NCBI GenBank assembly: GCA_028386065.3
Contig: JAKUCV010001741.1
Coordinates: forward strand, 62,001 to 126,000
Source of the DNA: Turnera subulata
Lineage: Eukaryota > Streptophyta > Magnoliopsida > Malpighiales > Passifloraceae
Length of the DNA: 64,000 nucleotides
Reading direction: 5' to 3'
Part shown: positions 30,205-41,992 of the stretch, piece after piece
Layout: every line of letters begins with the position of its first letter
Position numbering within the stretch: position 1 is the stretch's first letter
Notes under the pieces: model-generated
The model's database searches: none
Told to the model about the DNA's origin: nothing
The model's input: only the letters and a program-made list of their open reading frames with translations
Position numbers and translations under genes: made by a program

Positions 30205-33200
30205 AATGCTGTTTTCGGATGCATGAGGCAGAAGGGGCATTTGGGGTCCTCAGGTGGGAGGATACCTCTAAGACGCAAGCCGTTTCTGGTAGGAATACCA
30301 TCCATGAAGAGAAGCCATAAAAAGCATTCTATTTTGGGTGGTAATATAGAGAGCCAGATATGGGGGAGTGTAGATGGGGGACAAGGAATTGAGGATGAAG
30401 GAATAACCGGATTTAACACTATGACCTTTAAGACTATCAGGCTCCCAAATAAGAGGATCAGGAGAGGTGAGGGAGGGGATAGAGTTTTGTAGTTCAGAAG
30501 TGATAAGGCAGCCATCTTCAAGTTCCCATGAGTATAAACAACGACTCCAAGGCCAATTTTCAAAAGGGATTATCGACTTATCCCGATAGAAAGCAGTAAG
30601 AGAGGCTTCAGGGGAAAGGCTTACCCGAAAAAGTCGTGGAAAGCGAGTTTTCAGAGGCCCAAGAGAGCACCATTTATCCGACCAGAGACTAACGGATTCG
30701 CCACAGCCAATCCTTATTTTGATCTACTTTGAGAGGGGGACGTTGAATTTACTTACAGAATCCAGAGTGAGCATGATGTTGTTCCAGATGGGAGAAGACT
30801 TTGTGGGGGAGAAGGATGGCACAATCGAAGAGGAAGGTATCATGCATTTGTGTTTGATGAAATTGAAACAGATAGAATCATCCCAATTAATGTATCTCCA
30901 ATACCACTTAAAGAGGAGACTCTGATTTTTTGCGTGGAGGGATTCAATGCCAAGTCCACCAAGCTCCTTAGGTTTTGCGATTTTGGACCAGGCAACCATA
31001 CATAATTTGTTGCGGTTAGAGACTCCATTCCAGAAGAAATCGCGTTGCAGTTTGACAAGTTTTTTTTACAACGGAGACAGGGATTTTGAAGAGCGACAAG
31101 ACGTAGAGAGGGAGTGAGGAGAGGACCGACTTGATCAAGGACCGACTTGATCAAGGAAACTCTTCCAGCAATAGAGAGGAATTTAGATTTCCAAGATTTC
31201 AATTTGCTCTTGAATTTTTCGATGATACCAATTGGCAGCTTTGTGCATGTTGGAACCAAGGAGAAGGCCAAGGTATTTTATGGGTAAGCAATCTACTTTG
31301 GAGTGGAGTAAAGCAGCAAAAGAATTCACTGATGCAGAAGTAAGATTGATACCAACTAGGGAGCTCTTATGGAAGTTGATGCTTAATCCAGAAAGCAGCT
31401 CAAAACACCTGAGTACTCGCTTGAGATTAAGGAGGGAATTAGTTGAAGCCTCTGAGAAAAGCAGCGTGTCATCTGCGTATTGAAGAAGGTTGATAGGAAT
31501 ATCATGAAGGTTACAGCCTTCAATCACCCCTTTACTGATGGCTTGATTTATGAGCGAGTTTAAACCCTCAGAAGTAATTATAAAAAGGAAAAGTGACAGA
31601 GGGTCACCTTGTTTGAGGCCTTTGGTCATCTAAAATTCCGGTGATGGGGATCCGTTGATAAGAACTGAGAGTCTAGAAGATCAAAGGCAAGCTATGATCC
31701 AAGAGATCCAAGATCTTCTGAAACCCATTGCCTCAAGGACTTGGAAGAGATAACTCCATGAAATAGAATCAAACGCTTTGCGAAAGTCGTTCTTCCAGAG
31801 AATAGCCTGCTGTTTAGATTTCTTTAAGCTGTGGACTATCTCAGCAGCCATCAAGGCGCCATCAAGGATATAGCAACCTTCATAAAGCGGTCTAACGATG
31901 GCTAATAATGAGGGGCAGGATTGGTTTTAGCCAAATATAGAGGAGCTTTGAGATGATTTTGTAGATGCCACTTACGAGGGTGATGGGTTTGAAGTCATCG
32001 AAACAATCAACAACCTTTTTTTTGGCCACCAAAGTGATATAGGAGATGTTGAGGCCTTCTGGGAGGGAACCGGTGTTGAAGAAGTGATGAATTAGGTCAC
32101 AGAGATCAGTTTTGATGAGATCCCAGCACTTTTTATAAAAAATGAAATTGAAGCCATCGGGCCTAGGGGCTTTGTCATTGTCGCAGGCCCAAATGGCAGC
32201 CTTAATTTCGTCTAAGGAGACTGGTTTCTCAAGGGATTAGGCTAAAGAAGGGTCGAGTTTAGGGAATGGAATGGATCCAATGGAAGGCCTGGAATGACAA
32301 GTCTCGTTGCATAGATTGGAGAAAAAAGCGGTGGCCTCTGTTTTGATAGAAGTAAGATCTTCCAGCCGCACTCCATTTATTTCAAAGGATGAGATTTTAT
32401 TTGATCTATCCCTGGAGCAAGCCACAAGATGAAAAAATCGGGTATTCCTATCACCTTCTCTAAGCCAACGTAATCGGGATTTTTGTCTCCATATCATCTC
32501 TTTGAGCTTGGATTTTTTTTCGGAAATCAGCCCTCTTAGTGTTAAGATCATCGGATTCCGAGGTGAGGAGGGGTCTGGATTCAGCAGTCCAGTCAAGAAA
32601 TTCGATAACCTTTTGGAGTTGATCAATGGCCTTGTTCACGTCACCAAAAGTGGATTTATTCCAAGCTGCGAGGTCCTTCCGAAGGAGGCTTAGTTTTTTA
32701 AGGAGGTTTAATTTCCCAGGAAGTTGAGATTCAATACTATTTAACATACCCTAAATCACGCAATCAAAATTTAGATAGGACCACCAAGCCGTGACAGCTC
32801 TGAAAGGCTTGAAGCCCCAATCGACTTCTTCTTGGGCAAGTATGAGAGGCCAGTGATCAGAATTATTTCTGAAGCCTGACTTGAGACAGATAGAGGGGAA
32901 AATGGAGGCCCAATCTGGTTCAGCCATGGCACGATCGATTTTGCTTGCTGAAAAACGATTTGCCCAAGTATAGACACGATCCGATAAAGAGAATTCAAAG
33001 AGGCTGAGGGAAGTCATGAAGTCGTGAAGAGCACGAGAGGCAGAGGGACAAATCCAATTTTTTTTCCTATCCAGGGGGCTCAATGTCTCATTGAAATCAC
33101 CGATAACCAATAAGGGGGAGTTGAAGGATGGTTTCAGATTACTAATTTCAGACCACATGCCAATTCTTTCGGAGATAGTAGAAGAGCCATATACACAACA

Positions 33201-33521
33201 GATGCTAATATTGATCTTGTCTCGACCAAAAGAGCCTTCAATCATGATGAAGTGAGAACCAGTAAATTGCCTTGAACAAGAGAAGAGGTCTAAATCCCAC
33301 ATGAGGAGAAGACCACCATAATTCCTATTGGAGTTAACTGTAATAAAATTGATGTTAGAGATGCCCCACATTTTATTGCATAAGAAGAGATCAACAGAGG
33401 AGAGTTTTGCCTCACATAAAAAAATAAAATTCGCATGGTATTTATGAACCAGAGATTTCACCTGGGATTGTTTGGAGGACGAATTTGCCCCTCTTGGGTT
33501 CCAAGATAAGAGACTAAACAT
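30205..33521 (-). pseudogene. LINE ORF2: endonuclease, reverse transcriptase, zinc-binding domain (broken)
   Basis: Minus strand. The apurinic-type endonuclease occupies 33521-32751 with SWNPRGA, FLCEAKL, GDFNETL and NNSDHWPL. Reverse transcriptase follows, with LKQGDPLSLFLF (about 31610) and the catalytic YADDTLLFSEA (about 31480). The zf-RVT domain occurs at about 30370-30205 (LPPKIECFLWLL, then CPFCLMHP) and is cut by Athila. The protein nicks DNA and primes reverse transcription at the nick. Stops or frameshifts occur at about 32751, 32510, 32237, 31619 (TAG) and elsewhere. A duplicated 17-base segment (gaccgacttgatcaagg) near 31125 may be slippage. Confidence 0.88.
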
Positions 33522-33560
33522 GGAGAAAAAGGAGTGACACTGTGAGATAAAGAGAGAACG

Positions 33561-35890
33561 TTAGGCTTCAGACCTTGACTGACACCAGTCGAAACCTTCT
33601 TTTTGGACAAGTGCAAGAGCAGCCGAATGGATGCCTTCAGGGTCTTTGGAGGAGTCCCAGCCCAAGGTGTTACCCATCTCAACAGTGAGTGTGGCCTTAT
33701 GGTTGCAGAAGGACACGGGACTAGTCTTGTTTTGGGAAGGTGATTGGGTCGTGGAATCATCTTTGGAGTTAAACTGTAAGGTGGGAAGCTTGCAGGTAGG
33801 GTGGCGATTAGATAGGGAAAGGGGTTGATTTTTCTTTCTTAAAGTGATACGCATGGAGTTGATAGCTTCAGCAAGAGCTTTTTGGGAGCGAATGGTGCGA
33901 GCACAGTCAGATATAATAGTTGAGGGGGAGGCTGATAGAAGTGGGCTAGGGGGCTATAGTAAGTAGGTAGAAGGGGATGGGCTTTTAAAAGATGAGAAGA
34001 GGGAAGGGGTGGCAGAGGAAGAGGGGTCTGGGCTGGAAAGTTGGCTAGAGGGGGGGTTTGGGGAGGGGTAGGGGATCTGGGCCAACGAGAGTGTATAAAG
34101 GTTAGGGAGTGAGAAACTTTTCTGAATAAGGTGATGGGAAAGGATAGTTGGGCCAAGGAGGTGTAAGGAGCAGGGTTTGATAGAGGCACTAGTCCCGTTG
34201 GATAAGGAAGGCCTAGAGGAAGAGGTAGATGAGGACAGAGAGGGGGAGTGGGACCCAAATTTACAGGAGCCTGTGGATAGTCAACTACCATTTTGGAATT
34301 CGAGGGGTTGCAAGGACGTGGTTGCATGCATGAGGAAGTAGAGTGGTTGTTTGGGGAATATAGAAGGTTGCTGTATGCTGGTGGTGAGTGTGGATGGTTG
34401 AGATTTTCTATGACATTCAAAATTTGAAAGGTGTCTGAGTTTTTCGGCGAAGAGTTTGGGCGGACCGGAGTGGGGAGCAAACCGCCAAGCCGTGTTATTG
34501 GGAGTAAGTTCCGGAAGCACAGAGGAAAGAACGGGGATAAGGGGAGAGGGTATGAGGAAGGCAGGCTTAAGTGGTGGATCAGGGGTTGAGGCGTTATCAT
34601 GGAGGTTGAAAGGGATGGAGGAGGGGGAAAAGTAGGGTGGTAGCATAATTTCCTCAACATTAATATAAAAAATGGTGTCTTCAATGAGAATAGAAACATT
34701 CTAGAGGATTGGTTTACGAATAGAGGTAATGACCTGGAGAAAAGCATGATCAAGTCTATCCTTGTTTGCCGTGAGTGAAGCCAAAGAAATAAGACAGCCA
34801 AATCTTGATTTGGTAATATGCCAATTTTTGCATTATCCGTGGATAAAATGATTTCTTTTACTTCTGGACACTAATAAACGGAATAAATTAGAGGACCAAG
34901 CATGGAGGGGGATGCCAGAGGCCTTTATCCAGATTTTTCTATTGGTTGCGCCGTCGCCCTTTTTCCACGGTCTAAGAAGCTCAAAATAACTAGAAAGCCA
35001 CTCATGGTTTGAATAAAAGAAATCAAACATGTCTGACTTTGGAGGGAAGTGAGTGAGAACAGAGTTACCCCCAAGGTCACTAAGGGCTAGGTTATGAAAA
35101 CCCCAATTTTTAAACAAAGAAGAAAGGGATGGAGTGTCTAGAGGCTTCAAAAGAACACCAAAGGCACATCTGGAGAGCCATTCAGTATCAAACTATTGAG
35201 GGTAGAAGGAGATATTTACTTTGTCGGGGACAGGGCAAAAGGTAGGGGGAATTGGATAAGGGGCCTTTTAAAGTATCAGCGAAGGATTTAGAGCTGAGGA
35301 GAATGTTTTTAGTGGGTGGCGGGGGTTGAGGGAAGGTGGAGGGAGTAGAGGAGGCCAGGTTATTCTTTGGATAGGGAGCACGAGCAGCAAGAGCACGAAG
35401 GTGTCCATTTTCAGCAGTGATGAGATTGATCAAGGAAATCAATTTTTGTATTTTGTTGTAGGCCTTGAATCTCACGAAACCAAAGCGGCGACCGTTTCTG
35501 GCACGCTTAGCGGGATGAAAGAATCAATAATTTCACCAAACTTTGAGAGGATCAGGTGGAGGTCAATGGCGGTCCAGCGGTTAGGGAGGTTGTCTACATA
35601 GATGCTAGAGGTAGGATGGTTGTCAATGATATTTTGAATGTGTTTTCTGCTCCATCTTGAGAAGAATTGTGGTTTAGGGTTAAGAGGGTTCTTGGTGGGG
35701 GTAGATTAACGGGCAGGAGAGAGGTGGTTGGGATGGGTAAAAGGCCGGGTAACGGGTGAGAAGATGGTGGTGGAATGGAGGGTATAACGGGGGGAGCAGG
35801 TTTAGGGTGGCTGGTGGAAACAAGCGGCTGACGGAAGGAGTGGGACGGAGGCGTTGGGGACATGGGAAGGGTAGGGGACATGGGTTCCAT
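33561..35890 (-). pseudogene. LINE ORF1: RRM-type and DUF4283-like RNA-binding protein (broken)
   Basis: From the ATG at 35890 the minus strand encodes a Pro/Ser-rich N-terminus and then an RRM, with SIYVDNLP (about 35610) and RRFGFVRF (about 35470) matching the RNP2 and RNP1 motifs. A DUF4283-like segment follows at about 35150-34870 (LRPWKKGDGATNRKIWIKASG), then a long Pro/Leu/Ser-rich tail ending at 33561-33563. It would coat element RNA. Frameshifts lie between the RNP motifs (near 35500) and again near 35160, with stops near 34281. Confidence 0.75.
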
Positions 35891-35934
35891 TATGCTTTTC
35901 GCGAGTCTCTTCTCTGAAGAATTATACTGCTTAT

Positions 35935-36335
35935 GGAGTAAATTTCTTATTTCATTCTTGTTTGTTGTCCCTTTTATGTACATCTAATTTCAATTTTTAT
36001 CCATTTTTGTGTATTACGGGGCAAGCCAAGCGATGACATGGCCATCTGTTCGAATCTACTTGACACCTGTCGTAATTTTATTGGCCCTACATGGATAAAA
36101 TTATGGGTCCTATCTTATTTCTCAAATATTCTAGTTTGTGGATCCCACAAAAAATTTCCACATGGCACCAATGATATTGTGCCAAGTGTCAAGTAGACCC
36201 GGACAAATAGCCATGTCATCACCCAAGCTGTCCGAGATACACAAAAGGGATAGAAATTGAAACTCGGGATACATAAAAGAGACACAAAACTCTGGAGTAT
36301 ACGATCGGAACAAAAGAGAAACTCCAGGTATATAA
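35935..36335. mobile_element. Foldback (long inverted repeat) element at LINE 5' end
   Basis: About 35990-36070 (ttcaatttttatccatttttgtgtat ... gatgacatggccat ... tctacttgacac) pairs imperfectly with about 36186-36265, its reverse complement. Weaker pairing extends outward to roughly 35935 and 36335. It has no ORF of its own. The target duplication is not clear. It is a MITE-like foldback element, superfamily unknown. Confidence 0.6.
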
Positions 36336-36909
36336 CAGATGTTTAACCCGATTCCAAATCTTACAACAATCCGGCTAACTCACTGATTGACTGTCCATCA
36401 TTATCACGTCATTAGGTTTTCTCTTCTTTTTCTTTTTTTTTCTCAGGATTAGGTTTTCTTATGGGACAGGGTTAGTTAAATGATATTCAGAACTTGCTCA
36501 TCTCCAGTCTATTCCCTCCAATTTCCCTCCAATAGACCATTAGATGATTAACACTTCATAGAAAATTAACATAAAAAAACGCATCACATAAAAGAAATCC
36601 AAATGTTAATATGTCGCCAGCAAAAGCAACATCAAACAGCTTTGTCTTTTGATCCAAAAAGACAACCAAGAGTTCATCATCTTCTCGTACAGGGACGGAT
36701 CCAGGAATGTTGTTCAGTGTAGGCAAAGAAACAAAACATTATATAACCAATTGAGTCCAAATGAAAATTTTAGTGTCAAATATTAAAATTAATTAAGTAT
36801 TATAATTATTTAATATGTGTTTTAGTAGATTAATTATGTAAAAATTCTATCTAATAATAAGCTATTATTTAGATAAACAAAATTCAATCCTTAAATTATA
36901 TGCTTATAT
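36336..36909. other. Unassigned AT-rich stretch
   Basis: No gene, repeat array or element end is recognised. A short phrase near 36690 (gggacggatccaggaatgttg) resembles a motif seen in dispersed plant repeats, but no borders can be drawn. Confidence 0.5.
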
Positions 36910-37980
36910 TTAAGAATCATTAAGGGCTTTGTTAAAGAGCAGAAAGAAGAATGGATCATATAGTGATTTTATAGTGGTTCCCCCTCACCAGATACCTCCA
37001 CTACCTAAAGACTCTTCCTTTAGGGTTTCAAACTCTCACTAACTTAGGCCTTTGCGGGATCAGCCTCAACCTATTACAGAAACCAAGCTTTTGTAGGCTA
37101 AGCTCTAACCTTTACAAGAAACAAGCTTTTGCAAACTAAGCTCTAACCTTTACAAGTTTTTCCCAGGCTAAATTCTAACCTTTTCCCAAATCTAATCCTA
37201 GATTTGAGATCTCAGCAAAACTACACTAAGTCTTGCCTAAATACACTTCCTTTTGTAACAACTTGGAGAACAAGAATAAGCACAAGTATAAGCTCAGCAA
37301 GAGCGATAAATATCACAGGTTGTAAGTACAGTTGTAGACTCAAAGCAATTTCCAATTGGCTGGGAAACATATCAAAGATGCTATCCCCTTCCTTATATAG
37401 AGTTTGAGCAAGTAGGAGTAGGTAAAAAGATCTTCATCTAACTGCTCTAAAGTACAAATCTGCTCATCATCCAACTTCTCTGAAGTACCAATAATTTTTC
37501 AGAATTGACTCCATAATCCACTAGCTGGTGTTGGGTTCGTTTTTGGAAGTCCACTCTCTTTGCAGCTCAATTACTTGAAAATTTTCTATCTGTGGCAATT
37601 CGGGACCACAAGTGTTGACCACCTTTGATAATTAAGCTTGGAGGTGAGAGATAAGTGTTACAGGTCTTCTTCTATGCCATGGACCACTTTCTCTGCCTGT
37701 TGGAGTAGTTGGGGTTGATGTTTAATGCTGTGAGGACCACCTAGACCACCAGTCACTTGCAACAAGACCACATGATGTTGACAGCTAGGTTCGGTTTCTT
37801 CCAGAAACCAAGTCCATGGTTTTTGTGTGGTTTTTGTAAGAAACCACACTGCATGATAATCAACACAAATATATGCAAACATCTAACCAAGTTTGTTAAT
37901 CATCAAAATCAATGTATAATTGTTCACTAAACATGATTAGTCATTAATAATCCTATTAAGCCCATGTTTAGGCCATCATG
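36910..37980 (-). repeat. Truncated Sirevirus-type LTR
   Basis: Read on the minus strand this matches the LTR at 50234-51260: the segments gattaa-/tgatgattaacaa near the start, the repeated 'ggttagagcttagc(t)tgtaaaag' blocks, 'aggttgatcccgcaaagg' and 'ggtagtggaggtatctggtgaggggg'. The 3' end of the LTR is missing (about 100-130 bp short near 36910) and no coding region follows. It is a relict, older than the copy at 50234. Confidence 0.7.
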
Positions 37981-38373
37981 GACAACTTACATCAAAGAAA
38001 GAAAGAAAAAAAAAAAACCAACTAGATATATAAAGAAAGAAGCTATAAGGCAAGAATTATATTATCCTATTAAAGAATTAAAAGTTATAAAAATAGAGGA
38101 AAGCGACATCAAAATCAACTCTGTAAAAAATTAAGGGAAAATCTAGTGAATATGTTGAGATTTTTTAAAGATTAGAAAAGAGATAGTGATAATCCCAAGG
38201 AAACCATCGAAAAAATAGCCATAAAGAAAGGGAATCTTTAAAAAAGTAAATAATCTTAATTTTTTTAGAAGATCCAGTGTAGTTACTTGCCCATAGTTGT
38301 GAGAACATGGCCAAAAATTAATTTGATCCCTCACCTTAAACCTCACACCTTCTTCTTAAGATCAATCCAACAT
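37981..38373 (-). other. Leader of Tat/Ogre-like element (non-coding)
   Basis: AT-rich sequence lies downstream (minus strand) of the primer-binding site at 38374. No gag is seen before the Sirevirus LTR remnant begins at about 37980. It is assigned to the Ogre-like element by position only. Confidence 0.35.
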
Positions 38374-38387
38374 CAATGGAATCGCCA
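38374..38387 (-). other. Primer-binding site of Tat/Ogre-like element
   Basis: TGGCGATTCCATTG on the minus strand resembles the TGGCGACTCCA(C/T)TG site (tRNA-Arg type) usual in Ogre/Tat elements, with a C to T change. It follows the LTR end after 'AAAATTTGGG'. Confidence 0.6.
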
Positions 38388-38388
38388 C

Positions 38389-40041
38389 CCAAATTTTATT
38401 AAGGTCAAATTTCTAGGAAAAACCTGACATCCATCGGCCGAGGCAACCAGTCATAACGAACCAAAGCTGGATTCGGGTGTTCGTCACAGTTTGGGAAGGT
38501 GTTAGGCACCCATCCGTATTGGGGCAAAATCGCGTGTAATTGAAGATCAAAGTATGCCTTATGCACAAACAACAACAAAAGAGAAAAAAAGAAAATAAAA
38601 GAGAAAAAAAAATAAATACATAACTGAGCTTGAGATTCCACCACTAGAATCCACCAAAAAAAAAAAAGAACCCACCTACGTACTTCGGCGACTGGATTCA
38701 AAGCTCACGTAGTTCTTATAGTTTATCAACACCAATCACATCATCACACCCACAACAAACATCTCAGTATGAAATCAAAATCAATTCATCATCAATCAAA
38801 TAACAATCATCAAGGTTTGAACCGAAAAGAGGTTAGAACACTTACCTTGAGTTTTTGGACAGAAACTATACATCAAATTCAAGGCCAATTATTATAAAGA
38901 AAACGATCGTTCCAGCCTTTGGGATCAACAAAAAAGTTGTAGGTATTCTTCTTAGCTTTCCAGAGAGTTAAATATTGTAGCAATCTGGCATCTAGAACTC
39001 GAGATATCATTTTTTTCTGAGACTGCAAGCATCAGGGACCTCTATTCGGGTTCTTCGCGTTCTTCGCTTCGGGATTGCATTTGATTGCTTCTATACCCTT
39101 TAATTCGACTCCTTCTCTTGCAAAGATTAGCAATAGAACACTACAAATAAACCTCGTGAGATCTAAGAGTAACAAGCTAAACGAATTCACAAAACACATT
39201 GAGAGAGTTTTTCCAAGCTATTGGGCTCAAGGGTGTATGTGGGGAGAGAATTCGGTCAATTAAGTGTCTTGCCACCACTCCATAACCTTATCCCCATTCT
39301 CTGAAAACCTATGAGTCTATTTATAATGCTTAATTTGTCCACAAGGTGGTTTAGTGCTCCTAGATTGATTTGGAAATAAAATCCTTAACTTGCACTCCAA
39401 GTCGGAACTTTTCATGTTTTCTAACCTGTAACTTGCATGCTACTTTTCAACTAGAAGATGTCCGAACTGGGTGTTGGGCTCTTCTATAAAGTTCTAGATA
39501 ATTCTCTCATATTTCTAAAAATATAATGTTCCCCTCAATTGGACTTTTTTAGTTCAAGTTATCACAAAAATAGTGGGCCTAATTCGGTGCTGAAAAGTCC
39601 GTATCTTGGGCTGGATTGAAATAATTGCTGCTCCCTATAGACACGTCCAAAAATTATGAATTTTATATTCCTTAAAATCTCTAGAAGTCTAGTTTTGTCT
39701 CCATTTATTTTCTCTCAATTTCATTGTCTAGATTTCCCGCAATCTTCAAAATACTAAGCTGTGCTCACTGCAGAAAGTTTCTTAAATTGGGACACTTAGC
39801 CGCCATGGCTTGGCGGTCATCACGACAGGCGGTATGCATGTCTGACTATGCCTGGCGGTCATCTCAACATGACCGCCGAGTCTAGATTATTGTTCAAGCT
39901 CTTCCTATTTTTTCTGGGTTTTGCTAAATTTGATTTCAACTTGATTCTTGCTTGTAAGTCTGCGATTCTCTGCATAAAAATTCCTTAGCTTATACTCCAG
40001 GAACCTCAATTATATTTGTCGGTCAAATTTGGGTGTTCACA
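38389..40041 (-). repeat. Tat/Ogre-like LTR
   Basis: On the minus strand it starts TGTGAACACCCAAATTTG after a polypurine tract and ends near the primer-binding site. The U5 part carries GTGCCTAACACCTTCCC, a signature seen at the end of many Ogre/Tat LTRs. Length is about 1650 bp. It has internal sequence on both sides: 3' (PPT) side at 40042 onward and 5' (PBS) side below 38388. The short frames within are not supported. Confidence 0.65.
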
Positions 40042-40058
40042 AATGCCCCTCGTTTGGT
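40042..40058 (-). other. Polypurine tract of Tat/Ogre-like element
   Basis: On the minus strand, ACCAAACGAGGGGCATT directly precedes the LTR start. The GAGGGGCA(T) string is typical of Ogre/Tat 3' ends. The element continues upstream until interrupted by copia element 1 at 40155 and resumes at 48614. Confidence 0.62.
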
Positions 40059-40154
40059 GAGGCTTTAGAAATCTGAAGATGAACCAACGAAAAGAAGAAC
40101 AATCAAATTTGCAGGAACCTACTGTTGATGCTGATGCTTGACATGTGTGCCATG

Positions 40155-41687
40155 TGTTAGTGTAATATGCCCAAAAGCCAATCAATGGATGTTTATTTGT
40201 AATCATGTATACATATTAAGGTTATTCCAATAAATATCGTTTATGAGATAAACGCTTGCACATATTTATAACCCTAGAATATTTATATATATTCTTGAAT
40301 GTCCCTAGTCGATTATTATTATGGATGAGTTGTAATAATAAATTAAGACTAGCGTATGTTGAGAATTATATGAGATATGAATTCTACATACGGGTACAAG
40401 CTAGAGAACTTGTGGATTGGACCGACCCACATAAGAACGCTACATGGAACGTTATATGATTGTCATTAGCGGTTCTTATATGTATTATCCTTAGACCTGT
40501 GATCATCAAGGTTCCCAACATATGAGTCGTATACTTTGATATTACTCTTGGCTATTTAGTAAATGAGTAGACTTAGTGTAATCATTGGGTATATGATAAA
40601 TGGGTAGTGGGTTTTGTATGATCCAGAGGGGATTCGTCCAACCCATATAACGGGTATATTATCGGTTGGTTTCTTGATAGAGTTGAACTGTAAATGCACG
40701 GCCGTGCTCGGATTATGATATGGTGATATCATTAGTATCCGTTTTACACAGTTAGCTCAAGGATCAAGAAACCGAGATTAAACATATGCGAGATTGACAT
40801 ATTCCATGTCTCGTGTTTAATCTTGATAATGGGACGAAGGGACGATGACATGCTTACGAGGCATATTGAATCAGTACTGTTCTTGTCGTTCGGGTAGCAA
40901 TGATGTGTTGCTAGACGCCGCTCTTTGCTTATAATTGTAAATGAGTTTACAATTATTTCCGGATGTTACAAGTGCCTACAGGGTCACACACTTAGAATCG
41001 TTGATTCGAGCAGGTGATTGAACCGTGGTTGGACCATAGTTCGACCAGGTATGGTTGGACCATGGTTGGACCGTGGTTGGACCAGGGTCGTTTTGGGCTG
41101 GTTTGGTTCACTAAATGTCTGATTTATTGAACCATAATTAGTGCCATGTGATGTGTAATCCCACCAAGAGTTAGTGGAGACATAATTAGCTAAAAGCTAA
41201 TCATGTTGGCCAAAGGTGTTGGCCACTTTGTCCCTTGCTTTTGTTAGTGGGATTAGACTAAGCATAATCTGATTATGCCTTGTTGATTGATTACTTTGAG
41301 TCTGATTTTTTCAAAGCTTGAGTGACTTGAGAGCTTAGAGTTTTTCAGGTTACACACATCCTTCTTTGAGAAAGAAGAAAAACACCACAAACACTAGCTC
41401 CCGGAAACCTGCTGCTAGCACATCAGTTCGAGAGTGCTCGGGTTGGTAATCGTGTGACGATTCCAACTAGTTATCACCGTTCGTGTGGATACCGTAGAGG
41501 GGCGGGATTTCTGTTCGGCTCTTGCTGATTCTCCCTACAGTTGGGTGAAAGACCTCAACCGATTCAGGTACGTAAAAATTGTTATTTGGTTTAGCTACCC
41601 TTCACTTGGATCCTCCATGTGTATCCGGTTTTTCCGTTGCGTATGTTATTGCATTTGATTGTCAATTTGCATGCCCGGATACTTACA
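40155..41687 (+). repeat. Copia element 1, 5' LTR
   Basis: 1533 bp, tgttagtgtaatatgccc ... cggatacttaca. It differs from the 3' LTR by scattered substitutions. It contains a run of degenerate tgg(t)tggacc units at about 41020-41095. Compared with element 2, the stretch at about 41155-41340 is unrelated, and no TATAAATA is seen there. Confidence 0.95.
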
Positions 41688-41688
41688 G

Positions 41689-41700
41689 TGGTAGTGGAGC
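41689..41700 (+). other. Copia element 1 primer-binding site
   Basis: TGGTAGTGGAGC is one C-to-T change (at a CpG) from the TGGTAGCGGAGC found in element 2, the pararetrovirus and the Ty3-type element. Confidence 0.75.
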
Positions 41701-41992
41701 ATCTTGTGAAGTTCTAAACCGAATTATGTGTTCATATGTTATATGTGATATAGTATGAACATGCTAGTATATGTGATATGCTGAATTCATTTTGTATATG
41801 TGATGTGCTAAATGAGTTATTGAACATGTTGATGCTGTGTTTTAGTCAAAAGTGTTTTGACAACAAGAACTTGATTGGTATGTGATATCAATCAAGGTGT
41901 TATTGGCAGTAAGTCGAAGAGTTTGACTCAGAAAAATTGAGTGTCGGTTTGTGTATAGAACGATTGTCGTTCTAGCACATCACGACCAGAAC

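Larger units (their letters stand above)
30205..35934 (-). mobile_element. LINE (L1-type), main body
   Basis: This is a minus-strand plant L1-type retrotransposon with ORF1 (RNA-binding), ORF2 (endonuclease, reverse transcriptase, zinc-binding domain) and a 3' end displaced to 8367-8908 by Athila. The 5' end is near 35934, where a foldback element begins, so the true 5' terminus may be missing. There are many stops and frameshifts. It is the oldest clearly bounded layer in this part of the window. Confidence 0.88.

Noticed and set aside
33839..34801. 320-codon minus-strand ORF, Pro/Leu/Ser-rich
   Set aside because: It overlaps LINE ORF1 in another frame; the DUF4283 frame upstream and the ORF1 end at 33561 are in a different frame, so this looks like a composition artefact.
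37204..40459. Scattered ORFs of 60-98 codons
   Set aside because: They are in LTR and leader sequence of the Sirevirus relict, Ogre-like LTR and copia LTR; none has a domain, and the copia one recurs in the other LTR.
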